Source: Tunicatimonas sp963729575 (GTDB lineage: Bacteria > Bacteroidota > Bacteroidia > Cytophagales > Cyclobacteriaceae). Taken from it: DNA of 64,000 bases. How positions within the stretch are numbered: the stretch's first letter is position 1; the number at the start of each line of letters is the position of its first letter. The notes under the pieces were generated by a model. It ran no database searches. It saw nothing but the letters and a program-made list of their open reading frames with translations, and was not told the origin of the DNA. The translations under genes were made by a program, and so were the position numbers. Where the stretch lies: the NCBI GenBank assembly GCA_963729575.1, contig CAVSOK010000031.1, forward strand, positions 13,780 through 77,779. The letters run 5' to 3'. Shown in pieces: positions 37,141 through 46,107 of this stretch.

Positions 37141-38364
37141 ATGCTTTTGCGTATCTACGTATTTATAGGCTGCCTAGGGGCTACTTTGGCTTGTCGTGAT
37201 GATTCGGTTCAGCAAGAATCAGTTCAGGATGAAGTATTTACCGAATATTATCGGTCTTTGACGTTAACCGATAACCAGATTGACTTTGGAGTCTCGGAAG
37301 AAGTATTGGAGCAGTCTCATATCTTCCTTACCGGAGAAATTCACGGCGTAGCCGCCAATGCCGAACTGAATTATGCTTGGTTACAGTACTTGGTATCGCA
37401 TGCGGGAGTTCGCTACTATCTGGCCGAACTTCCGTACAGCACTGGGCAACTGCTCAATCAATATCTTGCTTCGGGAGATGATGCTACTCTAGTTCGGGTA
37501 TTTCGCCCTCTGGAAGAAACACTCAGTTGCACGCAGGAAAATTATGCGTTTTGGCAAAAAGTATACGCACTGAACCAAGGGTTGCCTCAAAACGAACGAG
37601 TTCAAGCAATCGGTGCCGATATTGAACATCAAACCGGTAGTGCTATCGCGTATCTTGCTACTTTGCTACCGGAAAGTGAGGCACCAGAAAATATAAGCGG
37701 ACTTATGCAACTAATTCGGCAAGTGCCAAGCCAATCTAAAGGATCATATACTGCTCTAATCTCGGATCTTCAAGCGAGTATAGCTAGTCAGGCGGATGTA
37801 TATGAGAGCTACTTAGATGATAATTAGTTGGACTTTCAGTTAGTGGTTGATAATCTGGCTCAGCGGAGCTTTGCCTATGAAACTCGGGAGCAAGCGGGGC
37901 AAGCAGCATTTAACCAAGTGCGCGATTCTCTCATCTACCAAAACTTTGCGCAGGTCTATCCTCAGCTATCGCCCGGAAAATTTTACGGACAGTGGGGGGC
38001 GATTCATATCTCCCAGCACGAGCAGAGTGGCACTCGCTGGTTCGGCGCATACCTACGCGAGTTTAAAGATATTCAGCCTCTTTCAGTATTGTCTTTACTG
38101 TACCTGTACCAAGATTGCCAGCGAATGGAGAGATCAGGTAGTGCCACTTCTTTTCAGATGCATCCCGTTGAATCGCCTTTTCACTCATTCGTCAGCACGC
38201 CGTATACCTTATTTGATTTGAACCAACCCACATCGCCTTTCCATGAGCGGTTAATATGGCTCAATGGGCTAGGCACATATCCTAATAGAGGAAATACTAC
38301 TGATTTTTTTCAGTATGCCTTACTTATTAGGGGCAGTGCTGCCGCTTCTCAGTTGTCACTATAG
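37141..38364 (+). pseudogene. EreA/ChaN-like exported protein with in-frame stop
   Basis: Two adjacent segments in the same frame, separated only by a TAG at 37825-37827, make one protein of about 407 codons. The N terminus is a lipoprotein-like signal (GCLGATLAC). The first part has FLTGEIHGVAANAELNYAWL, RYYLAELPYSTG and VQAIGADIEHQTG, reminiscent of the erythromycin-esterase/ChaN/TraB-like fold with conserved His and Glu. The second part (DFQLVVDNLAQRSFAYETRE, GQWGAIHISQHEQSG) is the expected continuation. The stop could be a real nonsense mutation, a base error or, least likely, read through. It is divergent from susC. The family's substrate is unclear; genuine macrolide esterase activity should not be assumed. 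Confidence 0.75.
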
Positions 38365-38382
38365 GCGGGGTTCAAACTGGCT

Positions 38383-39156
38383 TTAATGACCTTCTACTAC
38401 TTTTTCTTTTTGTGCAGGCCGCTTTCGCTGCCCCCGGAGCCGTACAGGATTTCTCTTTTTCCGTAGCTTCATATTAAGCACTTCTACTAATAAGGAGAAC
38501 CCTACAGCAAAATAAATGTACCCTTTCGGTACGTGGAAGTGTAGCCCTTCCACAATGAGCATAAATCCAATTAAGATGAGGAAGGAAAGAGCCAGGATTT
38601 GTAACGTAGGATGATTGTTAATAAAATCACTTATTTTTCCTGCCAGGGTAATCATAATTGTCATGGCAATAACTACCGCAATAATCATAATTAGAACTTC
38701 TTCGGTAAGTCCCACAGCGGTTAGAATAGAGTCAAACGAGAAGACCATATCTAGCAGGATAATTTGTACGATAGTGCCCGCAAATGAAATTTTACGACTG
38801 CCATTAGTTTCATCGTGCTCTTCCCCTTCAATTTTATGATGAATCTCGGTAGTGCTTTTAGCTAACAAAAATATACCACCGGCAATTAGAATTAGATCGC
38901 GTCCGCTAATTTCAAATCCGAATATAGAGAATAATGGTTCGGTAAAACCAATAATCCAGGCGATACCTAGCAGTAGTCCAATGCGGAAGATAAGAGCTAA
39001 AATTAAACCTAAATTACGAGCCTTAGCTTGTTGATCAACCGGAAGTTTATTAGAGACGATAGAGATAAAAATGATGTTATCAACTCCGAGCACAATTTCT
39101 AAGAACGTAAGCGTGAGCAGCGCAATCCAGGCTTCGCCACTAGCAAAAATTTCCAT
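38383..39156 (-). CDS. TerC family integral membrane protein
   Basis: A 257-residue membrane protein with the TerC signature LEIVLGVDNIIFISIVSNKLP near the N terminus and VFSFDSILTAVGLT in the middle, the two acidic membrane motifs thought to bind metal. Seven or so hydrophobic segments fill the chain and a basic cytoplasmic tail ends it (KLRKKRNPVRLRGQRKRPAQ). TerC-like proteins are linked to manganese export to exoenzymes and to tellurite resistance. No other ter gene is present here, so a metal-efflux role is more likely than tellurite resistance. Confidence 0.93.
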   Translation of the reverse strand: MEIFASGEAWIALLTLTFLEIVLGVDNIIFISIVSNKLPVDQQAKARNLGLILALIFRIGLLLGIAWIIGFTEPLFSIFGFEISGRDLILIAGGIFLLAKSTTEIHHKIEGEEHDETNGSRKISFAGTIVQIILLDMVFSFDSILTAVGLTEEVLIMIIAVVIAMTIMITLAGKISDFINNHPTLQILALSFLILIGFMLIVEGLHFHVPKGYIYFAVGFSLLVEVLNMKLRKKRNPVRLRGQRKRPAQKEKVVEGH

Positions 39157-39324
39157 ATGGGTTAGTCAATGTAGTAGTTAAAAAAATAAGCAGAAGGCAC
39201 CCCTTCGTTTTTAGTAGTACTAAATTTGGCGGAATAAGTTTTAATTTCTTAAGAATGTCTGGACTAGAGAAGGATAAAAAAAGGGAAAGCTTTACTTTAT
39301 ACTAAGCATAGAACAACTGGGCTG

Positions 39325-39867
39325 ATGAATCAAAAATCGGAACTAAAGGATATTCACCTTAATCTGGGTGATATCACACTGCGTACCTGGCACAAGGGTG
39401 ATAAAGAAAGTTTAGTAAAATACGGAAATAACTATAAGGTTTGGAAAAATGTGCGAGATCGGTTTCCTCATCCGTATACCATGCAGGACGCTCAAATTTG
39501 GGTTCAGATAGCGAATCAAGACCCAACTGCAATTAATTTGGCTATTGTGGTTAAAGGCGAGGCAGTTGGTGCTGTGGGAGTCATCTTTAAAGATGATGTG
39601 TACCGCCGCTCAGCTGAGATTGGTTACTGGCTGGGCGAACCGTACTGGGGTCAGGGAATTACTACCCGAGCAGTGCAGGCTCTGTCTGACTACGTTCTTG
39701 AGCATTTTGATGTCTGTCGACTGTACGCTGGAGTGTTTGCATATAATCAGGCCTCAGGTCGCGTACTGGAAAAATCTGGCTATCATCTGGAAGCACGCCT
39801 ACGTCAGAGTGTAACCAAGGAGGGGCGCACTGTAGACGAGCTAATTTATGTCCGTTTAAAAGAGTAA
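39325..39867 (+). CDS. GNAT family N-acetyltransferase (RimJ/RimL-like)
   Basis: A 180-residue acetyltransferase of the RimJ/RimL group. Visible motifs are GYWLGEPYWGQGITTRAVQAL (acetyl-CoA pyrophosphate loop), VCRLYAGVFAYNQASGRVLEKSGY and a final ELIYVRLKE strand. The usual substrates are N-terminal amines of ribosomal proteins or small amines; the actual one cannot be told. Divergent from terC. Length typical. Confidence 0.92.
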   Translation: MNQKSELKDIHLNLGDITLRTWHKGDKESLVKYGNNYKVWKNVRDRFPHPYTMQDAQIWVQIANQDPTAINLAIVVKGEAVGAVGVIFKDDVYRRSAEIGYWLGEPYWGQGITTRAVQALSDYVLEHFDVCRLYAGVFAYNQASGRVLEKSGYHLEARLRQSVTKEGRTVDELIYVRLKE

Positions 39868-39945
39868 AAAAAGGAAAGCGCAAAACAATTCGGAACCCCA
39901 TTTTATTTCTCTATATTACTTCTACCGTTAGCTAACTTGTATTGA

Positions 39946-40305
39946 ATGAAAAATGATTTTTATCTGGACGAACGGGCGTATCAGGAGCTACTGGATGCCT
40001 GTAATAATCTTCACTTTACCGAAATAGTGGGCGGTGTGGTAGACTTCAATTTAATGTACGATGACTACTGGCTACAGGACTCGGCAGTTATAGAGAACAT
40101 TAAGCTTGTGCAAGGTGAGTGGGAAATATACTTGATATTTGCACATTACAAAAATCCTTACCGCTTAATCAAACGTAAAATCACAAGCTGCTTTTGTCAG
40201 TCTAAAGCGCAAACCTTTGCTCGCTACATGCGGCGGCAGGCCGCTAAAGACCAGCGGGGTACACTACAGGTAGACCAGAGCATGTTTCAATATAATGGTA
40301 ACTAA
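39946..40305 (+). CDS. Hypothetical protein
   Basis: A 119-residue protein of no recognised family. It is aromatic- and acid-rich at the start (FYLDERAYQELLDACNNLHFTEIV), has beta-like stretches (EWEIYLIFAHYKNPYRLIKRKI) and a basic Cys-containing helix (SCFCQSKAQTFARYMRRQAAKDQRG). No signal peptide, so cytoplasmic. It sits 78 nt after the GNAT gene and 99 nt before tetR, so it could be cotranscribed with either. Function unknown. Confidence 0.6.
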   Translation: MKNDFYLDERAYQELLDACNNLHFTEIVGGVVDFNLMYDDYWLQDSAVIENIKLVQGEWEIYLIFAHYKNPYRLIKRKITSCFCQSKAQTFARYMRRQAAKDQRGTLQVDQSMFQYNGN

Positions 40306-40404
40306 TGCAACTAAGTGAATCGGGGGTGTTCTAAACAAAAATATGCTTAACAATTAGTTTCCCCAAATAGGACTAATAAAGCAACCCAATACGACCTATT
40401 AGTA

Positions 40405-41028
40405 ATGGTTGATACCAAGCAAAAGATTACTCAGGCAGCAACTGAACTTTATAATACCTACGGGATCGCCTCAGTAAGACTCCAGCAGATTGCTGATCTA
40501 GCGGGGTTAAGCATCGGAAACCTAGCGTATCACTTCAAAAATAAGGAAGCAATCACACTAGCGGTAGTGCAGGACTTAACCGGTGAGGTAAAGGACATTC
40601 TTAAGATGTTTCGGCAAACCTCGGATCTCTTGGACTTTGACCGGCAGCTAAGTGAATGGTTCTCCTTTCATCAACGATACGCCTTCTACTTTTCTGACCA
40701 TACTCCCTGGCTCAACGAGGAGCTTCAGCAACGAAGAGTGCAGTCGTCTTCTCGTTTGATTTGCCAGATCCAGAAGCGATTTGATTTTCATCGTAAACGA
40801 GGAAGTGTTAAGTCAGATATGACTGTGTCTGACGATCGCGCGGTAGCGAAAACTATCGGTATGGTTATTACCCTGTGGCCATCGTATCAGAGATTGCAGG
40901 GCCAGTCAGCAGGTAATGAGAAGGAGTACAAAAAAGCTGTTTGGAGTCAAATGCTACCTTACTTTACTACTCGTGGGTTAGCGGAGTATACTCAGTTAAT
41001 TCAACCGCTTCTATCTTCTACTAAATAG
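40405..41028 (+). CDS. TetR/AcrR family transcriptional regulator
   Basis: A 207-residue regulator. The N-terminal helix-turn-helix is clear (ITQAATELYNTYGIASVRLQQIADLAGLSIGNLAYHFKNKEAI, about residues 8-52). The C-terminal ligand domain is divergent, with a WFSFHQRYAFYFSDHTPWL segment. It is directly upstream of, and on the same strand as, the hydrogenase cluster, with a perfect 22-bp palindrome in between (41076-41097). It is a good candidate regulator of the hydrogenase operon, by position only. The ligand is unknown. Confidence 0.9.
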   Translation: MVDTKQKITQAATELYNTYGIASVRLQQIADLAGLSIGNLAYHFKNKEAITLAVVQDLTGEVKDILKMFRQTSDLLDFDRQLSEWFSFHQRYAFYFSDHTPWLNEELQQRRVQSSSRLICQIQKRFDFHRKRGSVKSDMTVSDDRAVAKTIGMVITLWPSYQRLQGQSAGNEKEYKKAVWSQMLPYFTTRGLAEYTQLIQPLLSSTK

Positions 41029-41075
41029 TAGAAAAACGCAGATTTTTTATCTATAACCAGTATGGGCTCTAAATA

Positions 41076-41097
41076 AATTAGAAAATATTTTCTAATT
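41076..41097. promoter_or_regulatory. Perfect 22-bp palindrome, candidate operator
   Basis: The half-site AATTAGAAAAT is followed directly by its exact reverse complement ATTTTCTAATT with no spacer. It lies 48 nt after the tetR stop and 92 nt before the hydrogenase small-subunit ATG, upstream of the putative promoter. It is AT-only apart from one G/C pair, so not a terminator. Best reading: binding site for the TetR protein or another dimeric regulator. Confidence 0.6.
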
Positions 41098-41139
41098 AGC
41101 GGGCTTTCCTATATATTATCAATTCATTAAAAACAACAA

Positions 41140-41170
41140 TTGAATAAAAGCAATAACTTATTATCCTTTG
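41140..41170 (+). promoter_or_regulatory. Candidate hydrogenase operon promoter
   Basis: TTG (41140-41142), a 19-nt spacer, then TATCCTTTG (41162-41170), one base longer than the consensus TAnnTTTG. Transcription would begin about 13 nt before the small-subunit ATG. Plausible but not an exact match. Confidence 0.4.
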
Positions 41171-41189
41171 TCAACCAACCTAATTAATT

Positions 41190-42149
41190 ATGATTAATGT
41201 ATTATGGCTTCAGGGAGGAGCATGCAGTGGTAACACCATGTCGTTCCTTAATGCTGAGGAGCCTACTGTGGTGGAACTAGTAACCGATTTTGGTATCAAT
41301 ATCCTCTGGCATCCCTCTATCGGCCTGGAAATAGGTGAACAAGTTTCTGATCTTCTTAAAGACTGTATTTCTAAAAAAATTCAGCTAGATATTCTCGTTT
41401 TTGAGGGTTCTATCGTACAGGGTCCTCACGGAAAGGGTACCATGAACTACTTCGCCGACCGTCCCATGAAGGACTGGGTAAAGGAGCTTTCCGAGGTTGC
41501 TCAGTTCACTGTAGCTATTGGTGATTGCGCTACCTGGGGTGGCATTCCAGCGGTACAACCTAATCCGAGTGAATCTACCGGTATGCAATTCTTAAAGAAA
41601 GACAAAGGCGGATTCTTAGGAGCTGATTACAAATCGCAAGCCGGACTGCCCGTAATTAATATTCCCGGTTGTCCTGCTCACCCCGACTGGATTACCCAAA
41701 TTCTGGTAGGAATTGCTACCGGACGCGCTAAAGATATTTTATTAGATGACTACCATCAACCCAAAACCTTCTTCACAGACTTCGTGCAAAACGGTTGCCC
41801 TAATGTGAACAACTTTGCTCAGAAGGTGGATGGGCACTTTGGTAAACGTGGTGGTTGTCTGTTCTACGAAGTTGGGTGTCGAGGACCAATGACTCGCGCT
41901 AGTTGTAACCGTATTCTTTGGAACCGGCAGTCAAGCAAAACCCGAGTAAATCACCCTTGTTTAGGATGTACTGAGCCAGGCTTTCCTCATAATGATTTAG
42001 TAAAGGGTAGCGTGTTCAATACCATGAAGTATTTAGGTGTATTTCCAAAAGATGTACCTACGGGTCAGTCTAAACTGATGTACTACGCTCGGGCTGGCTG
42101 GGAGAAAGTACTTCCTACGAACGAAGCGCTTACCGAAACCTCAAAATAA
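41190..42149 (+). CDS. [NiFe]-hydrogenase small subunit, group 1h/1l-like
   Basis: A 319-residue electron-transfer subunit of a hydrogen-oxidising hydrogenase. There is no Tat signal: it starts MINVLWLQGGACSGNTMSF, so it is cytoplasmic or on the inner face of the membrane. By-eye cluster ligands: proximal Cys12, Cys113 and Cys161, with Asn15 where classical enzymes have Cys (CxxC); distal Cys203, Cys223 and Cys230, with Gln200 at the usual His place (VQNGCPN); medial Cys239, Cys257 and Cys260. The missing fourth proximal Cys and the shared motifs (LFYEVGCRGPMTRASCNRILWNR) point to the actinobacterial-type lineage, whose members oxidise H2 at atmospheric level. It is first in the operon, 17 nt before the large subunit. 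Confidence 0.93.
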   Translation: MINVLWLQGGACSGNTMSFLNAEEPTVVELVTDFGINILWHPSIGLEIGEQVSDLLKDCISKKIQLDILVFEGSIVQGPHGKGTMNYFADRPMKDWVKELSEVAQFTVAIGDCATWGGIPAVQPNPSESTGMQFLKKDKGGFLGADYKSQAGLPVINIPGCPAHPDWITQILVGIATGRAKDILLDDYHQPKTFFTDFVQNGCPNVNNFAQKVDGHFGKRGGCLFYEVGCRGPMTRASCNRILWNRQSSKTRVNHPCLGCTEPGFPHNDLVKGSVFNTMKYLGVFPKDVPTGQSKLMYYARAGWEKVLPTNEALTETSK

Positions 42150-42166
42150 AACTATCAATCTATACT

Positions 42167-43759
42167 ATGGAGTCTAAAGAATTAAATATTTCCCCCGTCG
42201 GACGGGTAGAAGGTGACCTAGATGTGAGGGTGTATATGGAAAACGGGGTAGTCACCCGAGCCCACACCCAAGCCGCTATGTTCCGCGGTTTTGAAAAAAT
42301 TATGCAGGGTAAAGACCCCCAATCGGGGCTTATTGTAACCCCGCGTATCTGTGGAATTTGCGGTGGCTCGCATCTATACTGCGCTTCTTCTGCCCTGGAT
42401 ACTATCTGGAAAACCCAGTTAACCCCCAATGCCCTATTACTGCGGGCAATTGGTCAAGCGACTGAAACTATTCAAAGTATTCCTCGCTGGTTCTACGCTA
42501 TCTTCGCTACCGATTTGGCTAATAAGAAATTTGCGAACAAACCACTCTACCAGGAAGTAACCAAGCGATTTGCCGCCTACGTAGGAACATCTTTCCAAAA
42601 GGGAGTGACCGCTAGCGGACGACCCGTAGAGGTGTACGCTTTATTTGGCGGACAGTGGCCTCACTCTAGTTACATGGTTCCCGGCGGAGTAATGTGCGCC
42701 CCAACGCTAAAAGACATCACCCGCGCTCACGCCATTATGAACCAGTTCCGCAACGACTGGCTGGAGCCAGTATGGTTGGGTGGGTCCGTTGAGCGTTACC
42801 TGCAAGTTAAAACCTGGGACGATTTAATGGCCTGGGTAGAAGAAAATGAGTCGCAGCGAAATAGTGACTTAGGGTTATTTATTCGGGCTTCCCTGGAGTT
42901 TGGTTTAGATAAGTTTGGGCAGGGAGTAGGGAAATTTATCGCCTACGGTACGTATCTGCACAAAGATATGTATAACTACCCTACCATTGAGAGTCGTTCT
43001 GCTGCGGTGGTGAGTCCTGGTGGGTTCTACGATGGCGAAAAGTACCACGAACTAGACCATATGCAGATTGCTGAACACGTGGAGCACACCTGGTTTAAAG
43101 ACCATAAAGCAGCTCACCCGTGGGATGCACCGGTACCGGTTCCGTCGGGCGATTCTACGATACTTACTGAAACCGACTTCAACGGAAAGTATAGTTGGTC
43201 CAAATCACCTCGTTACATGACCCACGCGGCTGAAGCTGGTCCGCTAGCTCGGGTAATTATGGCATCCAACCCCGAGAACCGAGAGCACCAGAATCGTGAT
43301 GGTCTATTCGGGGATATTATGAAGCAGAAAGGGGCGAATGTGTTTACCCGAACCCTAGCCCGTATGCACGAAGCTCCTCGGGTCTTCGAGTACATCAACC
43401 AATGGTTAGGTGAGATAGACTTGGACGGTGAATTTTACATTAAGCCAGAAGAGCGCGATGGTAAAGGTTGGGGAGCGACCGAAGCAGCGCGCGGTGCTCT
43501 TGCCCACTGGGTAGAAATTAAGAACGGTGTCATTGAGAATTATCAGATCGTAGCCCCCACCACCTGGAATGTGGGTCCTAATGACGATGATGGCAAGCCT
43601 GGCCCAATTGAAGCCGCCTTGGAGGGTACTGAAATTGAAGATACTCACGATCCGGTAGAAGTAGGTATGGTCGCCCGCTCGTTTGACTCTTGTTTGGTGT
43701 GTACGGTTCACGCGCACGATGCCAAAGATAACAAGGAGCTCGCTCGCTTTAAGCTGTAA
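42167..43759 (+). CDS. [NiFe]-hydrogenase large subunit, group 1h/1l-like
   Basis: The 530-residue catalytic subunit holding the Ni-Fe(CN)2CO centre. The L1 motif is RICGICGGSH (Cys62, Cys65, His69) and the L2 motif DSCLVCTVH (Cys509, Cys512, His515). All four nickel-binding cysteines are present. A 15-residue C-terminal tail (AHDAKDNKELARFKL) follows His515 and should be removed by the maturation protease encoded next. The chain is shorter than typical group 1d large subunits and has the group 1h-like insertion pattern (EHVEHTWFKDHKAAHPWDAP). Reaction: H2 to two protons and two electrons, passed to the small-subunit clusters. The electron acceptor is not encoded in view. Confidence 0.95.
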   Translation: MESKELNISPVGRVEGDLDVRVYMENGVVTRAHTQAAMFRGFEKIMQGKDPQSGLIVTPRICGICGGSHLYCASSALDTIWKTQLTPNALLLRAIGQATETIQSIPRWFYAIFATDLANKKFANKPLYQEVTKRFAAYVGTSFQKGVTASGRPVEVYALFGGQWPHSSYMVPGGVMCAPTLKDITRAHAIMNQFRNDWLEPVWLGGSVERYLQVKTWDDLMAWVEENESQRNSDLGLFIRASLEFGLDKFGQGVGKFIAYGTYLHKDMYNYPTIESRSAAVVSPGGFYDGEKYHELDHMQIAEHVEHTWFKDHKAAHPWDAPVPVPSGDSTILTETDFNGKYSWSKSPRYMTHAAEAGPLARVIMASNPENREHQNRDGLFGDIMKQKGANVFTRTLARMHEAPRVFEYINQWLGEIDLDGEFYIKPEERDGKGWGATEAARGALAHWVEIKNGVIENYQIVAPTTWNVGPNDDDGKPGPIEAALEGTEIEDTHDPVEVGMVARSFDSCLVCTVHAHDAKDNKELARFKL

Positions 43760-43802
43760 TAAATTAAGCGAAAACGTTTCATTCAATCAGAAGTAAGTGA
43801 GT

Positions 43803-44306
43803 ATGACTACGACGGGAAGTAGTTCTCACCGCATTGCGATTATGGGTTTTGGAAACCCGGTTCGCAGCGACGATGCGGTGGGAACGTACGTAATTCAGCA
43901 GCTTAAAAGCACCCTCTCTGAACGGGAAGATATCAGCTTGTTTGATATGGGCACTTCAGCTTTTGAGGTGCTCTTCCAGCTAAAAGGACACCAACAAATT
44001 ATTCTGGTAGATGCGGTGGTCAATACTGGTGATCCAATCGGTACGCTGTATCGGGTTCCGGCAGAAGAAGTGCGGAGTGCTCCGCAAGATGATCCAATGG
44101 TATTCTTGCACAGTATTAAGTGGGATCAAGCTTTATCGTACGCTAAAAAACTACTACAAGATGAGTACCCAGATAACATTCAGGTGTACCTGATTGCCAT
44201 TGATAATACCCGTTTGGAAGTAGCCATGTCAGATGCCGTACAGCAAGCGGGTGACCAAGTAGTAGAGTATATTCTAGAGGAGGTCGCATGGACAGCATCA
44301 CCCTAA
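43803..44306 (+). CDS. Hydrogenase maturation protease (HupD/HybD family)
   Basis: A 167-residue nickel-dependent endopeptidase that trims the large-subunit C terminus once nickel is inserted. The motif IMGFGNPVRSDDAVG (nickel-binding acidic residue in SDDAVG) and the later HSIKWDQALSYAK segment match HupD/HybD. ATG 43803 is chosen; a GTG two codons earlier is equally possible. It overlaps the next gene by 19 nt, suggesting coupled translation. The protease normally matches its own large subunit, which is encoded just upstream. Confidence 0.9.
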   Translation: MTTTGSSSHRIAIMGFGNPVRSDDAVGTYVIQQLKSTLSEREDISLFDMGTSAFEVLFQLKGHQQIILVDAVVNTGDPIGTLYRVPAEEVRSAPQDDPMVFLHSIKWDQALSYAKKLLQDEYPDNIQVYLIAIDNTRLEVAMSDAVQQAGDQVVEYILEEVAWTASP

Positions 44307-44602
44307 AGGCATCACATCTGTACATTCCGGGCGATATTGCCGCGAAGGTTTTTGGCGACGAGCAGCGGGCTTATCTCGCCTATCAAGCTGAGCGATCTAC
44401 CTTATTGGTCGCTCCCGTGTCGCAGCAGTGGTTCTACAAAATGCACCAACCCAGCCAGCATATGCTCAAGAGCCGAAACCTAAAAGGAGACAAAACCATC
44501 GCTCTGCACGAAATTTTGATTGATAATGCACTGGATAATCAGGATCGTGAACTTGAGTATACGCTTCAAGATACTTCCGGTATTTTGAAGATCAGCCTAT
44601 AA
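44288..44602 (+). CDS. Conserved-position hypothetical protein in hydrogenase operon
   Basis: A 104-residue protein I cannot place in a family. It is beta-rich with acidic turns (HLYIPGDIAAKVFGDEQRAYLAYQ, RSTLLVAPVSQQWFYKMHQ, GDKTIALHEILID) and no signal peptide. It overlaps the maturation protease by 19 nt and ends 5 nt before the TPR gene, so it belongs to the operon. By position it may be an assembly or stability factor for the hydrogenase; nothing in the sequence shows a cofactor site. Confidence 0.75.
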   Translation: MDSITLKASHLYIPGDIAAKVFGDEQRAYLAYQAERSTLLVAPVSQQWFYKMHQPSQHMLKSRNLKGDKTIALHEILIDNALDNQDRELEYTLQDTSGILKISL

Positions 44603-44607
44603 TAATT

Positions 44608-46107
44608 ATGATAATAATCTACCTAGATAAGAACTATCAGAACGAGGTATCAAAAATCGTTGGTTCGGTACCCCGTCTGTCGGAGTTGGTAACCATCACT
44701 ACCGAAGATGCCTTAGCCGCCAACATAATTGTGGACGAACGAGGAATTACGCTGCCGCTGGTTTGGGATAATAGTGCTCCACCCTTTCTGATGAGTAGTC
44801 CCGCACCTCTACACGTTGAAGTGTTGCTGGGCTACATTTTCATTACCCTTGGAAACTACGCCGAAGCACAAAATTATCTGGCGCAGCACACCAAACTCTA
44901 CAACGAAGTGATGAGCTTAGGCTGTTTGCAAACTAATCAATCGTTACCCATTGAGGTAGCCAGCACTTTCAATGGAGAAAAGTATCGTGATCAACACAAC
45001 AAGGCTTTACTCCAGCAGTACGGTCTTTGGCCCACTTCGGTAACGCTGGCCGACGTACAGCAGACCTACCAAGAGGCACTAGCTACGGCTCCAGATCAGG
45101 AACACTACGCTTTCACGCTGAGGCAATACGCTACGTTGCTGCTGGATACTAACCAGGGACAGAAAGCAGAAGAACTATTACAACAGCATCTGGCTCAAGA
45201 CTTATCAGAAGAGGCATCTTACGCGCTAAAGTCAGTGTTGATTAGCACCAAGATGGCGCAGTTATCCGTACCCTACGATCAGGATCAGATTGATAGCCTT
45301 AAAGACCTACTCTGGGATACACTCACCTATCTAGAACGGCAGGAGCGAATGGCAGAAGTAGGGTTACTACTAATTGATGCTTCCGAAGTAGCCAATATTT
45401 CCGAAAGCTACTCCGAGTCGTTGGGATATATTAATCGGGCGTTGGACATCTTTAAAGAGAATGATTTGCCCGAATTAGTAGGAAGCAGCTTGCTACGAAA
45501 GGGCACGCTGTTGTACACTTGGGCCCAAAATGGTAATCCTCAGTTCTATAAACCGGCCATTGACACCTATCAGGAAGCACTAAAAGTATTTAAGCGAGAT
45601 GAAGCTCCTGAAACCTTCGCCCAAATCCACGCCCAATTAGGGGTGCTCTACGCTGAGATGTCGGATCTACAGCAGAAAAAAGGCATTTGGGCCGCAGTAT
45701 CCGCCACCTCATTTCAGGAAGCACTCAATTATTTTACCAAAGAAGAGTACCCATACGAATACGGCCTAATGTGTAACAACTACGCCAATGCGCTGACCAA
45801 ATATCCGACTGCCTTGCGAATTGATAACTACGAAAAAGCGTTAGAATACTATAACGAAGCATTAGCCGTACGCACCCCCGCGTATCCCTACGAACGGGCA
45901 ATTACGCTGCTTAATTATTTGGAAGCCAGTTGGTTTCTAGATAATGGGGAGGAAGATTTTAACCACGTTCGCTACCGGGATATGCTGGACAAGGCTCAGG
46001 AGATAAAGTCGCTGGTGGATGCGCCGGACTTGGTAGCTGAGGCTGAGCGGCATTTAGAGCAGTTGGCGCAATTGAAGCAAGAATCAAAAAGCGAGGGGTA
46101 TGCATGA
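44608..46107 (+). CDS. Tetratricopeptide-repeat protein of the hydrogenase operon
   Basis: A 499-residue cytoplasmic protein. The first 80 residues are not repeat-like. The rest is a series of TPR-like helices (GYIFITLGNYAEAQNYLAQHTKLYN, YAFTLRQYATLLLDTNQGQKAEELL, YSESLGYINRALDIFKEND, NYANALTKYPTALRIDNYEKALEYYNEALAV). It overlaps hypA by 8 nt. TPR proteins next to group 1h-type hydrogenase genes are a known feature and are suspected to help maturation or complex assembly. Partners are unknown. Confidence 0.88.
   Translation: MIIIYLDKNYQNEVSKIVGSVPRLSELVTITTEDALAANIIVDERGITLPLVWDNSAPPFLMSSPAPLHVEVLLGYIFITLGNYAEAQNYLAQHTKLYNEVMSLGCLQTNQSLPIEVASTFNGEKYRDQHNKALLQQYGLWPTSVTLADVQQTYQEALATAPDQEHYAFTLRQYATLLLDTNQGQKAEELLQQHLAQDLSEEASYALKSVLISTKMAQLSVPYDQDQIDSLKDLLWDTLTYLERQERMAEVGLLLIDASEVANISESYSESLGYINRALDIFKENDLPELVGSSLLRKGTLLYTWAQNGNPQFYKPAIDTYQEALKVFKRDEAPETFAQIHAQLGVLYAEMSDLQQKKGIWAAVSATSFQEALNYFTKEEYPYEYGLMCNNYANALTKYPTALRIDNYEKALEYYNEALAVRTPAYPYERAITLLNYLEASWFLDNGEEDFNHVRYRDMLDKAQEIKSLVDAPDLVAEAERHLEQLAQLKQESKSEGYA

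Noticed and set aside
37141..38364. Selenocysteine or alternative stop-codon decoding at the internal stop
   Set aside because: The codon is TAG, not TGA, no SECIS-like hairpin was seen, and TAG ends other intact genes here.
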